Shown: positions 9,354 through 17,293, counted from the stretch's first letter. The stretch: DNA of 64,000 bases from Turritopsis dohrnii (GCA_027922465.2 BQMF02000004.1:1116001-1180000), one strand, 5' to 3'. Numbers and translations: made by a program. The notes: a model not told the origin generated them from the letters alone.

Positions 9354-10672
9354 ATGAAGTATGGAAAGAGGTTAAATCCAGAACGTTCACTTAGAACTGC
9401 CCACGGTGTAAAAGGTTCTCGTCAAAAAGTAATTGTCACACACAATCCGAGTGAGATCGATCAAAATCAGTTATTATTGGTTAGGTTTCCAAATTTAGGA
9501 AGTGATGATGTTATTATCCCAGGAACAACGAATCTAAGTTTTGATATTGAACTCGAGTCGAAAGCTGACTCAGAAAGAACATTGGTCAGTAACATTGGGA
9601 GAGCTATCGTTAAAAAGTTGGCTGTCAAGTTCGAAGGTAACGAGATATTGAGTATCGACGACTTTGATCTTTTTGGGTGTTACAGAGATTTATGGTTAAC
9701 CAAGTTTGAAAAGAGAAACGCGATAAGACAGGGTATCATCATCGACGATGGGTGTACAGAAAATTGTATGAAATTGAGGATTGGTGCTTCAGATAAAGAC
9801 ACCTCTGATGCAGAAGACAAAGCCATTGCTGACACCTATAAAAACAAGTTTGTCATTCCACTCGACTTTGAGATGCTAGATAGTACTATCCCATATTATC
9901 AAGCGGGTTTAGGGAATAGACTTTGCTACGAGATCACATTTAACGATTATAACCGAGTTATTTATTCTGACCCTAACCCTTCTGCCGCAGGTCAAGCTAA
10001 AAACCCAGACGGTAAATACAAAATATCCAACATCTCACTTGAATATGAGCTTGTGACACAACCCACGTTGGCTAGACAAATCGCTTCTGAATATCAAAAC
10101 ATGGCTTTGCTCTATGATAGGGTTTTGCGGCACAGACAAATTAGAGTAAACAAGTCAGACACAACATGGAATTGGTCATTCAACACACCTGCCAAATCTT
10201 TGAAGGGTATTTTAGTTCTATTTGAAGAAGAAAAATCCTACAAACGAGAAACCTGCAAATTCTACAATCCAAAGATCGAAAAAGGTATCTGTCATCGTCG
10301 AGGGTAAGCCTAAATCAACTTTTTGCTCAAGGGATGCAGCCGTTTGAACAATACAATGAGATTTGCAAGTATTTTGCTGAAGGAAAACCAAAAGATAATA
10401 GCGTCGGCGAAAACCGAAAGCGCTTGGGATTACATGATGTAAAAGTCTCTGATTACTTAACAAACAAGTATGCTCTATGGTTAGATTTCAGAACAATTGA
10501 TGAGAATGCTTTGCATGGCACCGGTCGAAAGATTGAAAATGCAAGTGAAGGCATCACTTTACAGATTGAAAAGACCGCTGAAACTGCAGGAAACTTAAAC
10601 GCATATATATATCTAATAATGGATGCTCAATTAAACATACAAAACGGTCAATTTATGTCTACATTATATTAG
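9354..10672 (+). pseudogene. Polinton major capsid protein (double jelly-roll type), two frameshifts
   Basis: About 439 codons in all. The first frame (9354-10307) covers roughly residues 1-310. The coding sense then moves by one base at the A-run around 10279-10283 and again at the A-run around 10311-10313, after which the frame of 10334-10672 continues to the stop. The block containing LFAQGMQPFEQ and the C-terminal AYIYLIMDAQLNIQ are features I associate with Polinton capsid proteins. Both breaks fall in short A tracts 30 bp apart, so they may be recent slippage or sequencing error. The gene ends 4 bp before the ATPase start. The capsid assignment rests on gene order and recalled family resemblance. 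Confidence 0.75.
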
Positions 10673-10676
10673 TAAA

Positions 10677-11282
10677 ATGAACACACTTTACATGAAAGAA
10701 CCTCACACAGCATTATTCGTCGGACCAACATCGTGCGGCAAAACGGATCGTGTCATAAAATTATTAGAAAATGAATACTTTGATCACTTTGATTTCATCG
10801 TGATTATATGTCCCACCTTAAGGTGGAATCAGACTTACAGAGATCGGAAGTGGTTCTGGAATGACAGCTATGTGATTTTAATTGAACCGGAAGGATCTCT
10901 GTATGAATATATTAAGAAAATGGACTTCTTTTGCGCCGGATACAAAACCTTATTCCTCATTGACGACATCATAGCTGATGAAAAATTGGACAAAAAGAGA
11001 AACCCTTTGCTCGAGTTGGCAATTAGCGGTCGCCATCGAAACCATTCGCTATGGTTACTTACACAATCATACACGGCTATACCTAAAAATTTACGACGGC
11101 AAGCTAAAATGTTATATGTGTGGTATCCAAAAGATAGAAACGATCTAGCCACCATTCATGAAGAGAACGATGTCATTGAATCGCGAGAAGAATTGAAAAA
11201 TGTCAAGGAAAAACTGAAAGAAGGGAAACACACGTGCCTAGTTATGAGAATGGAACACCCAAGAACGCACGTGATTTGCTAA
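10677..11282 (+). CDS. A32-like DNA packaging ATPase (FtsK/HerA family)
   Basis: The frame encodes 201 residues and is intact. Walker A is GPTSCGKT at residues 16-23, and Walker B is the hydrophobic TLFLIDD at 91-97. A sensor-like block AISGRHRNHSLWLLTQSY follows at about 112-130. The short length is usual for Polinton and virophage packaging ATPases. The family pumps the genome into preformed capsids. It begins 4 bp after the capsid stop, so the two are likely co-transcribed. Its 3' end meets a hairpin at 11297-11321 shared with the convergent gene at 11335. Confidence 0.92.
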   Translation: MNTLYMKEPHTALFVGPTSCGKTDRVIKLLENEYFDHFDFIVIICPTLRWNQTYRDRKWFWNDSYVILIEPEGSLYEYIKKMDFFCAGYKTLFLIDDIIADEKLDKKRNPLLELAISGRHRNHSLWLLTQSYTAIPKNLRRQAKMLYVWYPKDRNDLATIHEENDVIESREELKNVKEKLKEGKHTCLVMRMEHPRTHVIC

Positions 11283-11296
11283 GCAGGTTGACGTTA

Positions 11297-11321
11297 TTTG
11301 TTACATGACTCTTGTAACAAA
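11297..11321. terminator. Shared 3'-end hairpin 1 (ATPase / PPP1R15-like)
   Basis: TTTGTTACA and TGTAACAAA form a perfect 9-bp stem with a 7-nt loop. It starts 14 nt after the ATPase stop and ends 13 nt before the stop of the convergent minus-strand gene. Same geometry as 13452-13476 and 15812-15836. Confidence 0.6.
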
Positions 11322-11334
11322 AACTATAAGACTG

Positions 11335-11583
11335 TTATAAGTCTCCTATAAGACTACTGTAAGAGAATAATTTACGTCTCAATACAGGATCTAGAATTTT
11401 ACCAATATGCTTAATCCTCGATTCAAAGCGTACTCTGTCAACAGCAGCCTCTTTCCAGTTACTTCTACGAGATTCACAAGCAGAGATATAATGGACCATT
11501 ACTATATCATTAAAAGTAACCCTTTTTGTATCTTGATGGGAAAATATAATATCATCATCTGAGGATTCATCATCATCGAACAT
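11335..11583 (-). CDS. PPP1R15 (GADD34)-like PP1-docking protein encoded by the Polinton
   Basis: This small protein has 82 residues. The acidic N-terminus (DDDESSDDD) is followed by a PP1-docking motif of RVxF type, RVTF at 21-24, then VMVHYI, W43, and DRVRFESRI at 49-57. Human PPP1R15A, as I remember it, has KVRF, then VTVH, a Trp, and DRSRFARRI in the same order. The Trp-to-Phe spacing is 10 residues in both (Trp582/Phe592 there, W43/F53 here). In that family the domain brings protein phosphatase 1 to phosphorylated eIF2alpha with actin as cofactor and so restores translation. Some DNA viruses carry the same domain. The gene is convergent with the ATPase, and its start faces a 44-bp tandem array. 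The assignment rests on motif order by eye; a profile search would decide it. Confidence 0.65.
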   Translation of the reverse strand: MFDDDESSDDDIIFSHQDTKRVTFNDIVMVHYISACESRRSNWKEAAVDRVRFESRIKHIGKILDPVLRRKLFSYSSLIGDL

Positions 11584-11665
11584 AATTGTTTAAGTAAACA
11601 ATGTTTATTTATTTAACAATGTTAGAATATATTATTAAACATCGTCATCCTCTTATAATTATTTT

Positions 11666-11867
11666 GTCAACAAACTTATAAGAAGACAGCAAACTCTTAT
11701 ACAACAAATTTCAACAAACTTATAAGAAGATAGCAAACTCTTATACAACAAATTTCAACAAAATTATAAGAAGATAGCAAACTCTTATACAGCAAATTTC
11801 AAGAAAATTATAAGAAGATAGCAAACTCTTATACAGCAAATTTCAACAAAATTATAAGAAGATAGCA
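11666..11867. repeat. 44-bp tandem repeat array in a divergent promoter region
   Basis: The block TTATAAGAAG recurs at 11676, 11720, 11764, 11808 and 11852, exactly 44 bp apart, so there are about 4.6 units. Each unit also has CTCTTATA, so TATAAGA and TCTTATA can pair within a unit. The array lies between the start of the PPP1R15-like gene (11583, minus) and the start of the four-gene cassette (11948, plus). It is not a CRISPR: there are no unique spacers. Confidence 0.85.
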
Positions 11868-11947
11868 ACTTCGTGTTATTAAGCATACTACTGATCTCAC
11901 TATTTTACTTTTATTTTGTGTTAAAAAAATACCTCTCTCTAATAAAA

Positions 11948-12496
11948 ATGGCGGAAACAGCGATCGATAATTTAATCAACCAGAGTTATGATGTTCCGGA
12001 TGAATTTCCACCTTCAGATGGTAAAAAACAAAAATTACTCGAGTGTGTCTTAACCGGGAAAAGCAAGCTATACTTAGGGAAAATGTACACGGAAGAGCAA
12101 ATTAACAAACTCAAAGATGGAGATGTAGAAAAACTTTTTAGTATCTATGAGGCTAAACTATCAGGTCAAATGGTAAAATCCTTGGGGAAATCACTGATAC
12201 GCATTTATTCGATGGGGGCTTGTACAACGTTAGGAATAAACAATCAAGAAGCGCTGAGCAATGACCTGGAAACTGACCCCTTCTTAAACTCTGCCCTTCA
12301 AAGATTTACATGTGACTTATATTACAAGTTCGGCTCATTATTAGCACCACTCAGTGTTGGACTTATTACCGGGAGGCATTATATCAATGAAAGAAATTTA
12401 AATAAATCCGATGATAATATAAATACAGTAGATAATAAAAATGTCAGAAGAACAGACTCCCATTCAAGTGACAACGAAGAATCCAAAAAAGGTTGA
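11948..12496 (+). CDS. Polinton conserved protein of unknown function (182 aa)
   Basis: The likely start is ATG at 11948 (MAETAIDNLINQ), since bases upstream of it are array DNA; an in-frame ATG-less extension to 11873 is possible but would be unusually hydrophobic. The protein is 182 residues. The central part is well ordered in look (KSLIRIYSMGACTTLGI; DPFLNSALQRF; KFGSLLAPLSVGLITGRHYI), partly hydrophobic, and the C-terminal 35 residues are polar and disordered. I recall similar proteins in cnidarian Polintons but no function. The last 56 bases overlap the next gene in another frame. Confidence 0.65.
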   Translation: MAETAIDNLINQSYDVPDEFPPSDGKKQKLLECVLTGKSKLYLGKMYTEEQINKLKDGDVEKLFSIYEAKLSGQMVKSLGKSLIRIYSMGACTTLGINNQEALSNDLETDPFLNSALQRFTCDLYYKFGSLLAPLSVGLITGRHYINERNLNKSDDNINTVDNKNVRRTDSHSSDNEESKKG

Positions 12497-12734
12497 AGCG
12501 GGTAAGAAGTTGGCGGAATACAACCGTAAAAAACGAGAACAATTAAAACAAGTGAATAAACTCGATGACTCTCTCACCAAACCAAATGAACAACCTATGA
12601 ACTACACCTATGGTGTAGGTGGAATAATAGCTCTCGGTTTAGTTGGTGGATTTGCTTATTTTATGTATAAAAAGAAAGAGCAAATATTACCCCGTGGGTC
12701 ACCATCCACCCCACTTCCACAAAAATCTAAATAA
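12441..12734 (+). CDS. Small single-pass membrane protein, Polinton cassette
   Basis: 97 residues. The N-terminal 50 residues are strongly basic and polar (AGKKLAEYNRKKREQL). One glycine-rich transmembrane segment follows at about 57-75 (GVGGIIALGLVGGFAYFMY), then a basic YKKKE stop-transfer and a Pro/Ser tail. It overlaps the upstream gene by 56 bp. The layout (basic soluble face, single membrane anchor) would suit a protein bridging DNA or capsid and membrane, but that is inference. Confidence 0.6.
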   Translation: MSEEQTPIQVTTKNPKKVEAGKKLAEYNRKKREQLKQVNKLDDSLTKPNEQPMNYTYGVGGIIALGLVGGFAYFMYKKKEQILPRGSPSTPLPQKSK

Positions 12735-12781
12735 AATACATGAAATGGAATAAAAAGAAAAAAAATGTATATATAACAAAC

Positions 12782-13009
12782 ATGGACAAGAAAAGTATCA
12801 TCAATGATTTATATTATGCATCAGTCGTCTGCGTTTTCGCTATCGGCTACTCTATGCTAGGAAAAAAGGTGTTAAAAATGACACCTCCCTCTATTCAAAA
12901 GTTCGACTTGGAAGATACGGGAAAACTAGTTGCCATTATCGCCGCTAGTGAAGTGACAAAGGACTACTTAATCAAACAAAAGATTTTGCCTGAAAATATC
13001 AATATCTAA
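12782..13009 (+). CDS. Small membrane protein (75 aa), Polinton cassette
   Basis: The preferred start is ATG at 12782 (MDKKSIINDLYYASVV); an upstream ATG at 12740 adds 14 lysine-rich residues. One hydrophobic segment is seen at about 12-30 (ASVVCVFAIGYSMLG), and a second weaker one, KLVAIIAASEV, near 50. It stops 2 bp before the next start, so the three small genes are tightly packed. I recall similar short proteins in cnidarian Polintons; the function is unknown. Confidence 0.6.
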   Translation: MDKKSIINDLYYASVVCVFAIGYSMLGKKVLKMTPPSIQKFDLEDTGKLVAIIAASEVTKDYLIKQKILPENINI

Positions 13010-13011
13010 AT

Positions 13012-13434
13012 ATGGCTTCTATCGCAATGATGTTGGGTGGAGCTTTGGCTAACGCTTTGGCTTTCACAGGATCAAGCTATCTGTTTTCAAGTTTATCCAA
13101 AGACAGAATCGATAAGGAAAGAAAACGTCATGATTTGGCCATAGAAAAATTACAAAAAGCACAGATTGAATGGCAGCAAAAACGACAGGAAAGAATCGAT
13201 TTTATCAATAAGCAGCTCATGCTCGAAAAGAAGGCTGATTCAAAATTCATAGAACTAAATGATGCAATGAGAGAGTACAATAGAGTATTTAGTAATCATC
13301 TTGAACCGCTACCACGAGAGCCTATATTGAGCGACTTTTATACACCGAGTCATGATCAACATGAAAGGGAATTGACTTTTATAGCTCTGGGTATGCTCGG
13401 TATTGGTGGAATTGTGTGGTATTTTGAAAGATGA
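13012..13434 (+). CDS. Two-TM coiled-coil protein (140 aa), Polinton cassette
   Basis: The N-terminal hydrophobic segment (residues 3-28, MMLGGALANALAFTGSSYLF) is followed by a long charged helix (about 30-90, with KRHDLAIEKLQKAQIEWQQKR) likely to form a coiled coil. A LSDFYTP segment comes next, then a C-terminal hydrophobic stretch (FIALGMLGIGGIVWYF). It is the last gene of the plus-strand cassette. Hairpin 2 lies 17 nt after its stop and is shared with the convergent 423-aa gene. The family seems conserved in related Polintons; the role is unknown. Confidence 0.65.
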   Translation: MASIAMMLGGALANALAFTGSSYLFSSLSKDRIDKERKRHDLAIEKLQKAQIEWQQKRQERIDFINKQLMLEKKADSKFIELNDAMREYNRVFSNHLEPLPREPILSDFYTPSHDQHERELTFIALGMLGIGGIVWYFER

Positions 13435-13451
13435 AGACCATCAACAAAAAT

Positions 13452-13476
13452 TATGTTACACGATACATGTAACATA
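13452..13476. terminator. Shared 3'-end hairpin 2
   Basis: TATGTTACA and TGTAACATA form a perfect 9-bp stem with a 7-nt loop. It is 17 nt after the stop at 13434 and 15 nt from the stop of the convergent gene at 13492. The core GTTACA/TGTAAC is the same as in hairpin 1. Confidence 0.6.
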
Positions 13477-13491
13477 TACACTTTCAGATGG

Positions 13492-14763
13492 TTACCGTCT
13501 AGTGACAAGGTACGTATAGATCAACCCTACAATCAGAGCCCATAAATTTTGACTCAACCAACCTACAACTTCTTTTGCTCTGTCCAATATCCATGATACG
13601 ATAGACCCAATTATTCCTGGTAAAGCCTCTGCCGCTTTAGATGCTAATCTACCTAGAAGTGATGCTAACGCTTTTAGTTTATTTTTTATCCATTCCTTTG
13701 CACCGTCCTTTTTATCACCACCTTTGTCAGGATTTTGCGAAGAGTTTCCAGTTGCTGATGGTAATAACGCTTCCACAAGAACACCGATAGCCATACCAAA
13801 CGCTGTCAGAATGCTAACGATTGTTATACCTTGTTCACGGAATAGTGTTCGTATCCTTTCACCTAATGTAGTATCTTTGTCGAGGACTTTAGCAATGGTT
13901 TCTTTGATGCTCGTAACTTGACTGTTTAATTTACCTTTGAGAATATCAATGTTCTCTTTCCTAGCTTTCAACTCTTCATGTAATCCCTCCACTCTCTCTT
14001 CAACCTCTTTTCGTTGTTCATCTGTGTATGTCGCATCGTTTTCCATCTCTTCCAACTTGTTTTTCTCTCGATCGATATGCTGTTCTATTCGAACCTTTTT
14101 CGCAACCTCTTCCTGAAGACCTCCTCGTATGTTTCTCAGCGCCTTATCCAATCCTAACAGCTCACGTACAGGATATTCAAATAGATCGCCGGTCTGAGTT
14201 GTTTCATGATCGACCGATTGTTGTCTTATTAATGAAATTAGATCTTCCGTACTATTTGCAATGTTCCCCGTAATTTCCTCAAGCTCTACATCACTCGATT
14301 TTGTGATTTTAGATGTCGAGGGAAGCTCTTCTTGTATTTTGTTAAGTGCAACTGCTTGTCGTGCTGTTATTTTACCCTTAGGTATATCAAACCCTAATTT
14401 ACGTAACCCCTCCTTACGCAATATATCAGCTATAGTACCGGTAGCCCTTAGTCTTCCATTGTTTGTCAATGGTTTGCTACTGTCTTTGTAGTATAATTCA
14501 CCATCTCTGATTTCAAACAGATCGGTATATAACACCTCAGGTTTTTGTTGCAATCGTTCAGATAATCTTTTGTATATATCACCGACAAAACTTTTCAAAA
14601 GTTTAATTTTTTGATCTCCACCACCAAATGAGGTTTCACCCGTCGCTCCGCGTGTATCTATTTGTTCACCACCCGAAGTTGGTATGAGAGGAAACGTTTC
14701 ATCGGTTGTTTCATCTGTCGTCATACCATGTTCTCCAAAAGGATCTATGTCAATGTCTGCCAT
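13492..14763 (-). CDS. Large coiled-coil membrane-active-like protein (423 aa), Polinton
   Basis: Intact. The N-terminal 50 residues are acidic and disordered. A globular part holds FEIRDGELYYKD and RLRATGTIADILRKEGLRKLGF (about 85-125). A long coiled coil at about 210-300 precedes LGERIRTLFREQG, a transmembrane segment (about 312-334, ITIVSILTAFGMAIGVLVEALL), a Gly/Lys/Asp linker, an amphipathic stretch (KALASLLGRLASKAAEALPG) and a second hydrophobic end (WALIVGLIYTYLV). I recall close relatives in cnidarian Polintons. By layout it could act on membranes during entry or assembly, but nothing in the sequence proves that. It is divergent from 14819 with mirrored CCTCTAAA motifs between. Confidence 0.65.
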   Translation of the reverse strand: MADIDIDPFGEHGMTTDETTDETFPLIPTSGGEQIDTRGATGETSFGGGDQKIKLLKSFVGDIYKRLSERLQQKPEVLYTDLFEIRDGELYYKDSSKPLTNNGRLRATGTIADILRKEGLRKLGFDIPKGKITARQAVALNKIQEELPSTSKITKSSDVELEEITGNIANSTEDLISLIRQQSVDHETTQTGDLFEYPVRELLGLDKALRNIRGGLQEEVAKKVRIEQHIDREKNKLEEMENDATYTDEQRKEVEERVEGLHEELKARKENIDILKGKLNSQVTSIKETIAKVLDKDTTLGERIRTLFREQGITIVSILTAFGMAIGVLVEALLPSATGNSSQNPDKGGDKKDGAKEWIKNKLKALASLLGRLASKAAEALPGIIGSIVSWILDRAKEVVGWLSQNLWALIVGLIYTYLVTRR

Positions 14764-14771
14764 TTTATTTA

Positions 14772-14817
14772 TTTAGAGGATAATTTATTATTAATTATGT
14801 TATAACAAACCTCTAAA
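14772..14817. promoter_or_regulatory. Divergent promoter with mirrored CCTCTAAA motifs
   Basis: The 55-bp gap between the starts at 14763 (minus) and 14819 (plus) carries TTTAGAGG at 14772-14779 and CCTCTAAA at 14810-14817. Each gene therefore has CCTCTAAA a few bases before its ATG on its own strand. The DNA between is almost pure A/T. Confidence 0.45.
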
Positions 14818-14818
14818 T

Positions 14819-15415
14819 ATGAATGTTAAAATTTATCTAAAACTACCCACTGCTCCTGAGGATTTGAATGAGCAGGAAAAGTTTAACGCAAGCGTAATAA
14901 ATTCAGAATTTGAAGAGTTGATAAAACTTAAGAACAAGTTTAGCATCAAGCTCAAGAGATACAACAAGGCGATAGAACGATCGATGCTACTAAATGCTAG
15001 CTCAAGCGCTATAACCATTGGCTCCGGCATCGGTTCAATTGCAACAGGGGCTACTATTATCGGAATGCCTATTTCTGCAGGATTAGGTGGTGTAGCCCTA
15101 GCCGGCTCTATCTGTACCGGACTTACCACAGCTGTCATCAAAAGATATCAAAAGAAAGTAGAAAAAGTGATAAAATTATATGATATTGTTACATCCTTAA
15201 TCGCTGTGTTCGAAACTAACATAAGTCAGGCGCTGGCTGATGGAAGGATCAATTACAAAGAATTCCAGGTTTTGCAGGGAACATATTACAACGCTTTACA
15301 AAAACTCAGCTCTATAGATAGAAAGATGGATACCGAAGCCCAAAATCAATTTCAAAAAAGTTTGATGATAGAACTCCAAAACTTGAAAAAATCCATAAAC
15401 AAAAATGGTTACTAG
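14819..15415 (+). CDS. Membrane-hairpin protein (198 aa), Polinton
   Basis: Intact. The N-terminal 60 residues are helical and charged. A glycine-rich hydrophobic region comes at about 60-105 (SSAITIGSGIGSIATGATII and GLGGVALAGSICTGLTTAV), which could form a membrane hairpin. The C-terminal half is a charged helical region. The pattern recalls pore-forming or apolipoprotein-L/BH3-free membrane helices, but I cannot name a family. It has no homologue elsewhere in the window. It is followed after 72 bp by another plus-strand gene. Confidence 0.6.
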   Translation: MNVKIYLKLPTAPEDLNEQEKFNASVINSEFEELIKLKNKFSIKLKRYNKAIERSMLLNASSSAITIGSGIGSIATGATIIGMPISAGLGGVALAGSICTGLTTAVIKRYQKKVEKVIKLYDIVTSLIAVFETNISQALADGRINYKEFQVLQGTYYNALQKLSSIDRKMDTEAQNQFQKSLMIELQNLKKSINKNGY

Positions 15416-15487
15416 GATGTGTGGTTATGTGTTCCTCAATTTGAAAAGTGATATAAAGAGATATGATCACAAGTATATATATAGACA

Positions 15488-15793
15488 ATGGAATTCCCAA
15501 CAGTTGAAACATTCGAACAAATAATCGAACAATCTACAACGATCATAAAGTGGAGGGATCTACCTGAAAACGTGATTTATCATGTTAAATTTGTTTCTAC
15601 AAAGGCTATGTATGCAGAGGTGCAAGACGGAGCAGGAAATATATATAAGGTGTGGTTGCCTGAAAGACTTTCCATTGAATTAAATGATTATGGTTGGAGC
15701 TCTAGAGAGGCCTTTGTCAGACCGAAAGGTCTCAAACAATCTCAAAAGAATTCAGAAAGACAATTCTTTGATTATGACGTTATATGGCGCTAG
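15488..15793 (+). CDS. Small Polinton protein of unknown function (101 aa)
   Basis: Intact, with no membrane segment. It is mixed alpha/beta in look: an N-terminal helix, then strands around VIYHVKFVSTKAMYAEVQDG, YKVWLPERL and a C-terminal QFFDYDVIWR. Possibly a small nucleic-acid-binding barrel, but this is a guess from strand pattern only. A TATATATA run lies 5-15 bp before the ATG. Hairpin 3 follows the stop by 18 nt. Confidence 0.55.
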   Translation: MEFPTVETFEQIIEQSTTIIKWRDLPENVIYHVKFVSTKAMYAEVQDGAGNIYKVWLPERLSIELNDYGWSSREAFVRPKGLKQSQKNSERQFFDYDVIWR

Positions 15794-15811
15794 ATAAAAT
15801 CTCGTCGACTC

Positions 15812-15836
15812 ATCTTTACTTGTTTCTAGTAAAGAT
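15812..15836. terminator. Shared 3'-end hairpin 3
   Basis: ATCTTTACT and AGTAAAGAT form a perfect 9-bp stem with a 7-nt loop. It is 18 nt after the stop at 15793 and 13 nt from the integrase stop at 15850. The stem sequence differs from hairpins 1 and 2 while the geometry is the same. Confidence 0.6.
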
Positions 15837-15849
15837 ACTTTTGTATGAT

Positions 15850-16833
15850 TCACCAACCTTGCACATAATCAGGAGGTAGCTCTGTATCTTCAGGTATTAA
15901 TATCAGCTCTTCTTTCACAAAAGCTCGTTCAGGTCCATCTTGAAGGTAATACATTACGCGGTTACCAGGTTGCTCTATTACCTCACTCAATCTATATGTC
16001 TTCTTTGACCATATGATATCTGTTGCTCTTTTTCGATGGTCATCGTGCTCTTCACCCGGTTGCAATAGATATCTATACAAACCATTTTGAGGTAGCTCTA
16101 CTTCAGGTGGATAGCTCTCTCGTTTAGCGAGAGGCACCTCTTTCATTTTAATAGCATCTTTTGGTTTCATATCGATCATCTGCGTCTTCGTATCGTTTAA
16201 TCTATCCACAAGTTTATACAAATATTTGACCCACGTAGATGATACCTTTTCCGAATCGTTCAGTTCTTGAGCATCTTGTATTTTGAATAAATTTTCGGCA
16301 AGTATCTTGTTCAACGCCTCGACAAACGCTGTATGGGTATGCTTATATTTAGTAGTTACTCTTTTAATTTCAACGTTATTCTTCTCCAACAGCTTTGTCA
16401 CATCGGCTTTGAATTCTGAACCGTTATCACATTGAAATACTTTTGGATAGTTTAAGGGTCCAACTCTATAGATATCTCTTATCATATCGGCAACCTCTTT
16501 GGCTTTCTTGGTCTTCAAAGGTCGGGCTACTTTTTAACGTGAAGCAACATCGATACCGGATAAGATGTACTTGTATTTATTACCATATAGCATATCACTA
16601 GGCATATATAATATATCAAATTGATGAATCTCATTCGGTTTAGTTACCTCATAATGTGAACGTTCAACATGTTTCGGTGCTGGTAAATGTACTTGCCACA
16701 AAGCTTGTTTTGATAGCCACTTCTTAATTACCTTCGGTTTGAAGTCGAATCCTCTTAGATTGCGAACAGCCTTTTGCCCTTTCCATAAGTTTTGAGGTTG
16801 ATAATAAATCTCTTGAAGTTTAATGTCTGACAT
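15850..16833 (-). pseudogene. Polinton retroviral-type integrase, one in-frame stop
   Basis: The frame of 328 codons from ATG at 16833 to the stop at 15850 has one internal TAA at 16534-16536; both halves are in the same frame. The DDE triad region is seen as FDILYMP in the first half (first Asp), VFQCDNGSEFK (second Asp) and HTAFVEALNKILAENLF (Glu) in the second half. The C-terminal 60 residues hold a chromo/SH3-like YYLQDGPERAFVKEELILIP. The family inserts Polintons with 6-bp target duplications. The stop sits between the first and second catalytic Asp, so the product is not functional as read. It is divergent from the SAP-like gene at 16933. Confidence 0.9.
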
Positions 16834-16932
16834 TTTTTATTTATAAACAACGTTTTATTTTAGCTCATTTTGTTAAAAAAATGACATCAAAGTGGCTTAA
16901 AAGTTTTTATTATCTTTATATAAAGAATAAAC

Positions 16933-17256
16933 ATGACCGACAAAATAGAATCACATTACGATAATGGAGTATCAGATTACCGATCAATGACTTATGATAT
17001 GTTAGTAAAATTATGTGCATCACGAAAAATAAAATATGTTAAGCAAATGAGTAAAGCTAAAATGATTGATGTACTTGAAAAGAATGATAAGGATCCATCT
17101 TATATTCTCGATCCTGATACGAAACAAGCATTTTATACACGCTATTCAAACTGGATAAATAACAATGAAGAAAAATATCTCAGATATCGAGAGCATAATA
17201 ATGAGCAGAAAAAGATGGTTCGGAAACAAAAAAAATTGGCTCGTTCAACCTTGTAG
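16933..17256 (+). CDS. SAP-like small protein (107 aa), Polinton
   Basis: Intact. Residues 18-50 (YDMLVKLCASRKIKYVKQMS then KAKMIDVLEKND) fit the two-helix SAP pattern, a DNA-binding motif. The C-terminal half is basic and helical, with a block like FYTRYSNWINNNEEKYLRYR. The polymerase just downstream begins with a similar motif, so this may be a paired DNA-binding factor or a relic of a shared module. The gene is followed by hairpin 4. A TATATAAAG lies 9-17 bp before the start. Confidence 0.6.
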   Translation: MTDKIESHYDNGVSDYRSMTYDMLVKLCASRKIKYVKQMSKAKMIDVLEKNDKDPSYILDPDTKQAFYTRYSNWINNNEEKYLRYREHNNEQKKMVRKQKKLARSTL

Positions 17257-17267
17257 AGGCTGTGTTT

Positions 17268-17293
17268 TTTGTTACTTAAAATCGAGTAACAAA
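17268..17293. terminator. 3'-end hairpin 4
   Basis: TTTGTTACT and AGTAACAAA form a perfect 9-bp stem with an 8-nt loop, 11 nt after the SAP-like gene stop and 79 nt before the polymerase start. Here the downstream gene is in the same direction, so it may mark a transcript end within a co-directional pair. Confidence 0.55.

Noticed and set aside
11666..11867. CRISPR-like array
   Set aside because: The 44-bp units are contiguous without unique spacers, and the context is a eukaryotic transposon.
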